NCBI GenBank assembly: GCA_037975125.1
Contig: CM075855.1
Span: 79,731,085 to 79,795,084 of the forward strand
DNA from: Latrodectus hesperus
Taxonomy: Eukaryota > Arthropoda > Arachnida > Araneae > Theridiidae
Reading direction: 5' to 3'
Length of the DNA stretch: 64,000 nucleotides
The notes beneath the pieces are model-generated. The model ran no database searches. It had not been told where the DNA came from and saw only the letters and a list, made by a program, of their open reading frames with translations. This document shows positions 54,775 to 64,000 of this stretch, one piece after another. Every line of letters starts with the position of its first letter. The first letter of the stretch is position 1. Position numbers and translations under genes: made by a program.

Positions 54775-54960
54775 CGAGCCGAGTTTTTGCTCTAGTAATC
54801 AGATGATTCGTTCTCGTGGGATGGATTCTCATCGTGCAAATAATTTCACATCTCAGATTTATTTTTTTATCAGGGTTCCGAATTCATTTTATACTAATTC
54901 TGGGTCAAATTAGCATTTGTGTTTAAAAAAATGACCTTTTCAATGACAAACAAAACAACA
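54775..54960 (+). mobile_element. SINE family A, very old copy
   Basis: TTCTCGTGGGATGGATTCTC, GGTTCCGAATTCATTTTA, CTGGGTCAAATTAGCATTTG and CAATGACAAACAAAACAAC follow the family order with heavy decay. Confidence 0.65.
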
Positions 54961-55621
54961 TTCATTTGTGGTAAGGAACGAACTTGAGATCATACAAACT
55001 TTCTGATCGTATTGTTAAGCCTGGTACGAGTCTTTTATTACGTTAACACCTTGAAGAATTCACACTATCCTATTCAGAAAATTTGAACATTCACTTAAAA
55101 GCTTTCAGAGTTGGTATATTATAATGCAATTTGTGAAAAATTACTTTCATGAAGAGGTTTTTGGGAGGAAAAATTTTAGTTTAAATTTTCATCGACTCTT
55201 TCATAATCAAGTGATAAATATAATAATCCATGTGTGTTGTAATAGTGGCTCACATTTTTGGCAATGGATGGTGCTGCATATCGATAAATAGCAGAAACAT
55301 ACCACTTATTAATAAAAAACGAAGCTATTAATAGCTTACGCATCATCTAAGTGTGCGATAGATTTTATCTACGTGCTAATAAACTTTGTGTAGGGATTTG
55401 CTTTCGCGAAAACTCTCTCTTATTGAACAAGGAAAACTAGAACTAATTCTTTTCCGGTTTCAATTAAGTGATTTGCGGGGAATTACTTAAGGTGGAATAT
55501 TTTGATTTTATTGCTTTTATAAATGTGCTAATTTCTTCAAATGTTTATGAACATTTTAATAAATGCATTTGAATTCATGTCTAAAATTTGATGTAAGTAA
55601 TTCTGTGTTCTCTCCTTTCAG
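54961..55621. other. Intron 8 end before exon 9
   Basis: No repeat was recognised. The last 40 bases carry the pyrimidine-rich acceptor of exon 9. Confidence 0.5.
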
Positions 55622-55738
55622 TCCAGCCGCATTGCGACCTTTCATGGCATTCCTTCAACACTGAAACGTTGCGACAGTTGGTCAAGCGGCGACTGGTCCT
55701 CCCCACCGAGGCGGAAGAAACCTCCTCACGTCCACTGA
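55622..55738 (+). CDS. Exon 9: alternative C-terminal tail or 3' UTR start
   Basis: A very good acceptor (TGTTCTCTCCTTTCAG) is followed by a GC-rich block that stands out from the intron. If exon 7 joins directly in phase 0, the frame adds 38 residues, starting SSRIATFHGIPSTLKRCDSW and ending in a Pro/Arg/Lys-rich segment with HVH, then TGA at 55736-55738. That would give a 902-residue isoform. If exon 8 is included, the same exon is entirely 3' UTR. Another frame (offset two bases) is open for about 75 codons but does not fit the phase of exon 7. GC enrichment continues past the stop to about 55880, which leaves both readings possible. Confidence 0.5.
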   Translation, partial: SSRIATFHGIPSTLKRCDSWSSGDWSSPPRRKKPPHVH

Positions 55739-58700
55739 ATAGTTCTATTTGGTCACTTGCATCATTCCAAAGGGACATTCTGATCTCCAGTGCATGCACA
55801 CCTTGCACACAGCTGAGGCAACACTGCTTGTTTAATTGCGCGCTCTAAGGCTACTCACCCACACTTGTGACTGACTATTTCGATTTTTTGCCCACAATGC
55901 ATCCTCACTGCATGGAAAAGTTGGTTTCATTTTCATATTAAAACGAGTTATGATTATTAATATGAAAATAAAATCATTTTATTCATGTATACCTGAACAA
56001 AAATTTATTTTTGATGTAATTGATCGCCAGAATTTTCTAATTTAATGTAAATTAGTTTGCAAATATATTTTATAAAAAATACTATATTAATTATACATAA
56101 AATTATTTATTATAAAGAATAATATACATAAAAAATATTAAATTTATAAAAAATATTCGTTTATAGCTTTTTTAAAACTATGTTAACTTTTTCCAAAGCT
56201 TCAAATTTTACCCTAAAATACTTTAAATGATCTGAGTTTCTTGAATTATTAATATTATGCTTGTATTTTGGCAATGATTTTCTTAATAATTAACAATTTG
56301 TCAAAATTTTGTAATTAATACATTATACTGTCACAGCCGATAATTTTTTTTTCTTTTGAAAAATGCATTTTATTTTTTAACTTTGAATTTTGTATTTAAA
56401 TATTTTATATATTCTTCTTTGTGTTAAGTCCCAATATTTTCTTTTATTTTAAGAAATTAATTTTTATAATGTTATACTTTGATAAACAATTTATTTTTTT
56501 ATCTTCATTTCTATAAGATAGCAAAAGAAAATTCTTAGTATTGAAAATTTAATAATTTTGTTCTTGGTATTACTTATAATAATATAAAATCGCTTTAAAA
56601 ATTTTAATAAATGAAGTCTTAATGTTCCAAATCATAAAAGTTTCAATGAAACTATGAAAAAAATTTCAAAAATTAAATAAATGATAATTTTACTATTGTG
56701 GGCAAAAAACATCGGAATACTTGCTCAAAGCTGTGGTTAATATATCCTAAAGTGTGCAAGTCTCTTGTGTTTTATTTGTAAATACTACATAGCATAGAAA
56801 ATTTCACAAGCTTATGTATTTTGCTGACTGACCAGTACCGCCATCTGTCGACAGATAGCGTAATGTAATTATTAGTTTTTTGACAAAAACTGCATGCGTG
56901 CACGTTTGCATTTAAACTTTAACAGTATATATATATATATTTAAGTTATTACATATATTGATAATTAGACTACTTGCTATAAGTCTGATATATTAAATAT
57001 TTAAGCTATTGTTATTTATATTTGTCTGCCACCTCTTTCAGCAGTATGAATTATTTATATTAATTTACAACTGCCCTGCTTTATTATCTATATATACATG
57101 TCTCCTGTAGAGCTCAATTATATTGAGAGTGAAAAAAGTTAATATCTCTAAAAATGTAAAGAAAGTGAATATTTTATTTAACATCGCATCTTGCATGCAC
57201 ATTCATAATATTTTAAATGAGATTTAAAAAAAGTTAAATGCAGAAAAATATAAATTTTATCAGATATCGATCATGATTTTAACTACCTTTTTGTAAGGAG
57301 GTAGCTCATACCAGTTTCATACTTTTTCTAGTCACAACTGTGCAGTGTGAATCTTTATGTAATCTTAGATTAAATTATGTAAAGAGTATATCTAATCATT
57401 TTTTTTCTTGTGACATTGAGTTGGAGTTTTTGTTTTCATTGCTGCCAAATTGTTGCTATTTCTGAGGCTTGTTTAAATAAGGAGTAAGGACTATTTCAAT
57501 GTGAAGTTTAGTTTCCATAAAATGTGTTATTGTAACTTCATTTCGTCCACAGAAAAGAAAAAAAAAACATACTTTTAACCAATGTGTTTCATTATTTGAT
57601 ATTGATTACTATGAAAGACATGTGCAATTGTTTGAACTGCATTAAAATTTAAATAAATTTTTGTTTTCCTATTAAATAACGTTTCATGTTAAGGTGAATG
57701 CCTAAATTTAAAATACTGCAGATAAATTATGACAAAAATGTTTCTTCAAATCTGTACTATACTAAATATATATTTGATAGGGTTTAAACTTTGGATACAG
57801 CTGTGCTTTAATTTTGGTACCTTATTTAATTGTTTTAAATAAAATTTTACTAAGCGTTTTATATTATACAAATTCATTCGCGATTTCAATTGAGCCATAG
57901 TGATGGATTTCAATGTAAAGTATCTTATTTCTTTAATCAGATTAATAAGAAATTGTCACAGTTTATTGTATGTTGAATTCCTAAATTGTATTAATAAATT
58001 GTATGTATTGCTTTTTGTTTTAAATATAGTTTTTATCATTATATAGATTAGAAATTATTACATGTTTATTGGAGTATAAAGTGATTCATGGAAATATTTA
58101 TAGAAAAATTGTTATTTTTATTAAAGTACATTTGTAAATTCCTTGTATATAAATTATTATTGAAAATTTGTTCCAATTTCATTTAACTACAATTCACACT
58201 GTTAAGAATAGCAAATTATTAAAATTTTAATTTATAAAAGTTGTGTAATTATGAGGTTAAAAAATTTTATTGCAATTTGGCAATGGATGCAATGTATGTT
58301 GAGTTTCATTGTTAATTGTTGATTCCTAAATCCAACTATAAATTGTGTCATCGTTATGAATAGCAGATGTAAACACTTATTGAAAATATATTTTAGTGTT
58401 CCATATCTATTGTGTTTATAATGTATTTGCTAATTAGAAAAATTGCATTCCATTATCTCTTAATTACAGTTTTATCGTTGGTAAGTATTTACCAGTATAT
58501 AAATTTTAAACTTTTTCGTATTTAATGTTGTTGTGCCCTTAATTTTATTTTCTATAAATAATGTCCTAAATTAAGTGCTGTTTCGAAATGTGCTTCATTA
58601 AAAGCAAAGGTGCTAGTAAAATAATGTACAAAACTACATTAGAGCAATTTTTGGAGCTTTATAGGTATTTTGTTTGTTGAATCTCAATTGCTTATAAAAA

Positions 58701-59645
58701 TATAGTTTCTAATTAATCAAAGTAAATTTTTATTTGACATTAAAAGAGATGATCGTTTAATTTTAAATGATTGCATATACATTACAAAAAATTTAAAGTT
58801 AAAAATTTATAATTACCTATGATAAAAAATGTTGCATTATATTTAATATTGAGTATTGTTACGTTTAACTTTAGATTTTGGTTAAATTGTAATATTTTTT
58901 ATAGAAAAATAATACAAATGAAAATATTAACTTAATTATTCCATCCAAAATTTATTTGCGATTCTGAAAACAAAATACATAATTTTATACATTATGCATT
59001 TAACATATGGAAAATTTTTACATGCAACAACTAATAGATTAAAATTATTCTTTGATATTAAATTACAAGTTAGATTTGAGTAGTAGAAATTACTACTGAA
59101 CTTATTGAATTACGTACGTTAAAATTATATAGCACTCAGAAAGATTTAAATCTACAGTCTATTTTTACAAAGCGTATTACAAAACTAGGCGATTTAGAAA
59201 CGGTAAAGATTTATTAAAGTAGCTAAATTTTTTGGGAAGAGTTATTGTAACAAATTCTTTCCATGTAAATAAGATTCTTTCACACCGGTTAGTTCTGTGC
59301 ATGGAATGTAGCTGATTAATGTACGAGGAGTACAAACTTTAATCTTTGAGAGAGATGGTAAAAATTCGTTATTGATTCTTGCTCCATAAACAATGCATTT
59401 ATTGATTAATACTGTCGATTGACATCGATTAATTTACACTGATCCATAGCTTGCAGTACCATTGTGATGTCTCGTGCATTTAAAATACCCCCTTTACTAT
59501 CTACCCTTATTGTATGTGCCCCCAGGGGCAATTATTACTTCACTTGGACTGTGAACATTACTATATTGATATGACTTTTAAAAGAGCCTATTGTGATATT
59601 GTAATCTTGCTCCTTTTGTTTTAATAAAGTTTGCACTGTTAGTTT
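55739..59645 (+). other. Probable long 3' UTR of the SEA gene
   Basis: There is no supported coding frame and no clear transposon here. The first about 150 bases are GC-balanced; the rest is AT-rich with many ATTTA-like and TTTTAT stretches, as in long 3' UTRs. It ends at the poly(A) signal at 59623. A short TA run lies near 56926-56940. The extent is inferred; earlier AATAAA matches could give shorter forms. Confidence 0.45.
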
Positions 59646-59680
59646 CGAAACTTACTTGCTTGTGTCTGTGTGTTTATTAT
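59623..59680 (+). terminator. Poly(A) signal with GT-rich downstream element
   Basis: AATAAA at 59623-59628 is followed about 30 bases later by the GT-rich run TGCTTGTGTCTGTGTGTTT, the usual arrangement for cleavage and polyadenylation. It is the best such site downstream of the last exon. Confidence 0.55.
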
Positions 59681-62558
59681 GTGACTTTTTTTCCGTTTTA
59701 TAATAATTTCATCGGTGAATATAATCATTATTTTACACGAAATGATTCGAGAATTCTAGTAATCCAGACTTTTGGAAAAGGACTGAAAATGCACATCTTT
59801 GTCAGGCATCTTTTAAAAATGTATTGTTACTAATTACTAAACATATATAATTAAGGAAGAAAAAAAGATAGCACGTAATTCAAGTGAAATCTAATTTATG
59901 CCATTCTCTGCTTTACTCTTTAGTAATCTGTTTTCAAATTATTGAAGAAATATTCGTTGTTCGCGGGGGTTTGAATTCCACATTCGATACGAACATTTGG
60001 AGTGATAGAGAATCGCTTCAAACCACTGGCAGGTGTTAGATTGTGATAAAATAGAAAGAAGTGATTAATTCAACAGCCAATTAATTGCCAACACATACAC
60101 GTAGTGTTATAATATGTATATTTAGCAAAAAAAATGAAGTAACGGTAAATAAGAATAGATGTAAGCAATGAACGACAAAATGCACAAAAGCTGATAATTT
60201 AGTTAATGCAAAATTTGTAAACAAGGTCACAAAAGTTACAAATGAAAACAAGTACCCGCATTGTTTGGGGCGTTGCGTGGTTTTTGAATTTAATGGCATA
60301 GAATTTGAGACTTTTTTTTTCATGCTAAAGCAGGAAAACCATACATTGTACCATTATTGACAACGCCTACTGATGAAGCAAGAAATAAAGATATTTGTTT
60401 TCATTTATTTCTTCTGATATTCTGATTCAAATTTTGACCTTTGATACATACATATAATATAAACTATTGGTTACTCAGGTTATATTACAAATCTGAATTA
60501 GAGATGAGACAGTAAAATTTTTGAATATTAGAATTTCAAAATATTCTAAATAGTTTTAACCTTACAAATTGGCTTTGAAACGACTGAAAAATATTTATTA
60601 ACTAACTTTCAAAAACATTTTCTTATAAATTTCCGATATTGATTTTATGTACTCTGTTGGTATTTTCTATTGGGAATTGAGTTATATTTTTACAAAAGCA
60701 TTTAATCCTTAAATAGAAATTGCTCACTGCTTAGCGTCTCCCTTCGGTTCACCATTGGTATGCTGCAAACAGTCCGGTTCTGTCCCTATTTTGTAATAGC
60801 CCCCGGTTTCTTCAATCGGCCATGACGAGATTCAGAAGAACCACTTGCTTAGGCGCCTCTTGGAAGCAGATGTAGATTGGGCAGGATAAAATCTAGGCAG
60901 GAATTGTGCGTCTGGGCTTTCCTACATTACGAGAATAAGTAACAACCCAACAAATGAAATTAATAAGAATAGGATTGCTTTGAAGTCCATTCGTTATAGA
61001 AGTACTCGAGTTACTCGACGATTAATCTAGTATTAATAAAAATAGGCTAAAATATCATTGTTTTGGTGTATAAGATTTTGTTTATAATCATGAAATATAT
61101 CTCCAACAGTATTTTTCATTTCAAAAAAATTTTTGCAAAAATAAAAAAAATTAAACATTTTAATTTTTTTTTTAAATAATTATGTTACATTTGTATTCGA
61201 AATTGCGTGTACTTTTATAACTTTCCTTGTTCTTAATTGGTATTACTTTCAATTTGATTTTGAATAAACGATGATTTTTAATAAACACACCTTAATTTTC
61301 CTTTCATATCATACATTCGAAATTTTTGATTTGTTAACTGTTATTTTAAAAAAATGCTATTTGCTTAATCTCTAATCATTATTTTTGATAAAGAAATTTT
61401 TTTAATGCTTAGTATCATAAGCTTTATTTGAGTTGACATTTAGCTCAATTACGGCAATTGATAATCACTAGAGGACTATTAAGTCATTAAAAATATTTCT
61501 GGAAAGTAATGTTTAATGTTCATAGATTCAAAAATTGAATGATATTCTCTGTCTAAATTATTTTCAATATCGAACTTTGTGAGCTTTTGTCCATTAATAT
61601 AAATGTTAAAATGATTTATTGTAAATTTCTTTTCTGCCAGATAAAAATGGAAAAATGTATTAAAAATACTTTGCTGAAGTATGTTTAAAATGGAACAATT
61701 GTATTTTTCGAAACAATAAATCGTATTTTTCTCAAAATAACATCTTACACTAGTTACAAATTTATCTCCAATACGAATTGAATTTTTAAAGGTTTTTGCA
61801 AGTCAATGATGAGCTTAAAAATAAAAAAAAATTTTCATAAAATTTATTTGAAACAAATACTCAAAAAAGTACTTGAATTAAGAATACCGTTTTATCAAAA
61901 CCTGGAAACTACTTGCCCATAAAAATCTAACTATTCTTTGAAGTTTTAAATAATTTTGGTGTAGTGAAGTATGTTATCAAATGGAAACTTAAAGAGGAAA
62001 ATTCAATTAGTTCCTAAATCCTTAGTTATGATGACTTATACTCATGGTTTCAAGCAAACCGATAATAGAAATTATGTGGAGAAAATATCTCTAAATAAGT
62101 TAATATTAAATGCAAAATAATTGTCTCGATTATCATATTATTTAAGAAATAAACCTGTTTTTTTGCGTACATATTTTCGATAGATTTTTGGGCGGTACAT
62201 GGAAATTTCGATCAAATTGGAATATTATTGAGCCAATAATTTCCTCAAAACAATGATTTATAGTCCCTAATAGTACATTCAAACCTGTATTTGTGCGGGT
62301 TTCCTTTGCGATATCTTATTTGCGAATTTTTCTGTGCGGTATATGAACATTTCAATCCACTTAGTAAATTTACAAGTAAAACAAGAAATGGTTTAATCGG
62401 ACATTTAGTTTTTTCTGTGTATTTCACTACATAAATATTGCATCAGCCCATTAGATTACATAGGAATTGTTATCCCATTATGAAGTAGATTTATATATCC
62501 AGTGATTTTAAGTTCCTAGTTTAGAACTGATCAATATTATTTTTCTTATCACTATATA
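59681..62558. other. 3' flank: two old SINE-like fragments
   Basis: About 59950-60055 (TCGCGGGGGTTTGAATTCCA, CGCTTCAAACCACTGGC) and about 60722-60950 (CTCCCTTCGGTTCACCATTG) resemble decayed SINEs. The rest is AT-rich without recognised genes; an 80-codon minus frame at 60081-60323 has no motif. Confidence 0.4.
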
Positions 62559-63861
62559 CAGGGTGTTGCATATTGAATGGGACAAAAAGAAAACGAATTT
62601 GAACGTTGTAGTTAATATATTAAGAAAATTCAAATTTATCTCGAAACTACAGTTATTCAAGTTTCTACAGGTGTTCAATATATTCCCCTCCGGCAACACG
62701 ACAAATGTCTACACGGTAATCGTGTTCCTACCACGCTCGTGATAGTGGATCCCCTGTGATGGAGTTCCACACTGCAATTATCCGCTGCTTCAGTTCCTCT
62801 AAGATCTGAAATATATATATAGTGAAGGCACAAACACCTTGACTTTAACGAAACCCCAGAGAAAAAAAATCACCGGGTGTTAGAGTTAAATCCTGTGGCC
62901 CAGCATGGCCAATCTAGCGATTGGGTAGAAGTTCGTTCAGGAACTCACGTACGTTGTTATTTCAATGTTGGGGAGCACCATCTTGCTGCAAAATGAAAGC
63001 AGGAACAGCTTCCTCAAACTGGGGGAGAGACCACTCAGAGAGCATGTCTTGGTAAATGTCCCCATGAATCGATTGTTCCGCAAAGAAAAGTGGACCAAAA
63101 ACACAACTGTTTATTAAAACGCAGAAAATTTTCACCTTGGGAGAATTACGCTGATGTTCTAATGTGACATGGGCATTTTACGTGCCCCAAAATCGCAAAT
63201 TATGGCAATTAACATTGCCACGTAAATGGACCGGTAAAAATCAGTCTGTTCTCGAATCCATTCACTTCAAGCTTTTCTTGAAATTTCTCACAAAAGTCTT
63301 CACGCAATGGTTTGTAAGTAGGTTTTAAATCCTGCACCATTTGATATCTGTATGGCTTGAATTAGAAATGTTTCCGTAAAACACGCCACACCGTTGTGGG
63401 AGGGACATTCAGTTCTGCCCCTGCACGTTGCATTGATTTTGAGGGACTCTGTAAAAGCGATTCTCGAGTTCTTTCAACCACTTCGAGTTCTGTTGCTTTT
63501 CGTCCTGGGCTTTTGTTCTTGCATAAGCAGCCCGTATCCTAGAACTGCTGCACCCACCTGTTGATTTTGTGACGATGCGGTGGTTCTTTGAGAAAATTCG
63601 TGCGAAAATGTCTTTGCACAACGGTGAACGAAGAGGTTTTGCTGTATTCGAAAACACAGTACGCTTTCTCCTACATGGACGTCATTTTGTTTAACAGTGC
63701 TTATAACGACGAGTTCGTCATTCGATGTTTTCCCCTGTTGCCAAATAAAATTTGTATAATTGTAGTTGCAGAATAGTTTGTTTCGGTTAATAAATTCATT
63801 ACGGCAGTCACACTGCGCTGTTTTTTTTTTTTTTTTTCCCCATTCAATATGAAACACCCTG
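62559..63861 (-). mobile_element. Mariner-superfamily element with intact ends
   Basis: The terminal repeats CAGGGTGTTGCATATTGAAT (left) and the complement of CAATATGAAACACCCTG (right) pair over about 23 bases, with TA at 62557-62558 and 63862-63863. Length 1303 bp. It carries one broken minus-strand transposase. A T run (63821-63837 on the plus strand) lies just inside the right end. Confidence 0.93.
62640..63780 (-). pseudogene. Transposase pseudogene, DUF4817-type HTH plus DDE domain
   Basis: Minus-strand fragments in different frames give an N-terminal HTH region (VGESVLCFRIQQ and neighbouring-frame words such as FEYSKTSSF, RRKINRWVQQF-like sequence near 63550), then the DDE part: ILQQDGAPQH, REFLNELLPNR, IGHAGPQDL, DFFLWGFVKVKVFVPS. 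The C-terminus near 62690 resembles a conserved GGEYIEHL-type ending. Stops and frameshifts occur in several places, including one right after DGAPQH. An (AT)n of about 12 bases lies at 62811. Function lost. Confidence 0.85.
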
Positions 63862-64000
63862 TATTTATTTATCCTTCATTTAAAATACTTGTTATATATT
63901 TTCGTAAAAGTTAACTTTTCTGTTTTGCTTTACCAAAGTACCGCTATCCTAAATGCATTAGTTTCGTGTTTTGATTTGCTTAAAAAAGCAATTCCTAGTT

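Noticed and set aside
55581..55808. Minus-strand frame over exon 9
   Set aside because: Shadow of a GC-rich plus-strand exon; it crosses the acceptor site and has no known motif.
55624..55850. Longer (about 75-codon) frame in exon 9
   Set aside because: It is open but needs a phase that exon 7 does not provide; kept only as a caution.

Overview
The window looks like arthropod nuclear DNA, most plausibly spider. This is an inference from three things: it is AT-rich, it carries many tRNA-derived SINEs, and it holds decayed mariner, Harbinger and Jockey-type elements of kinds common in spider genomes. There are no operons, bacterial genes, CRISPR arrays or phage genes.

The main content is the 3' part of one plus-strand gene, whose upstream exons lie before base 1. 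I could chain eight exons (2-1502, 6024-6347, 8075-8298, 10829-10896, 34574-34740, 44482-44621, 45552-45719, 49642-49659) through consensus GT/AG sites. Every junction matches in phase. Together they encode 869 residues of a type I membrane protein: a long Ser/Thr-rich, N-glycosylation-rich ectodomain; a Pro/Thr/Arg-rich stretch; a SEA domain split over exons 3-5; one transmembrane helix in exon 6; and an acidic, Tyr-containing cytoplasmic tail in exon 7. A further exon at 55622 could be 3' UTR, or could give a longer alternative tail. A good poly(A) signal with GT-rich downstream sequence at 59623 probably ends the transcript. I do not recognise the gene by name.

The introns (0.9 to 23.7 kb) and the 3' flank hold the rest. 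1503-6023: a mariner pseudogene (3444-4900) and two SINEs. 8299-10828: a Jockey-type 3' LINE fragment and a SINE. 10897-34573: a GC-rich insert with a perfect 31-bp hairpin, a second mariner remnant, a broken LINE (17090-19460), a SINE cluster (21.4-25.1 kb) and a CT/AT microsatellite. 34741-44481: duplicated SINEs and a perfect 36-bp palindrome. 44622-45551: a 256-bp hAT-like MITE next to exon 7. 45720-49641: an antisense Harbinger first exon and a young SINE. 49661-55621: five SINE copies. 59700-64000: a mariner-superfamily element with intact ends (62559-63861).

No clearly new functional system was found. The best leads are the exon 8 / exon 9 C-terminal switch, the two perfect palindromes, the MITE beside exon 7, and several unexplained GC-balanced intronic blocks.
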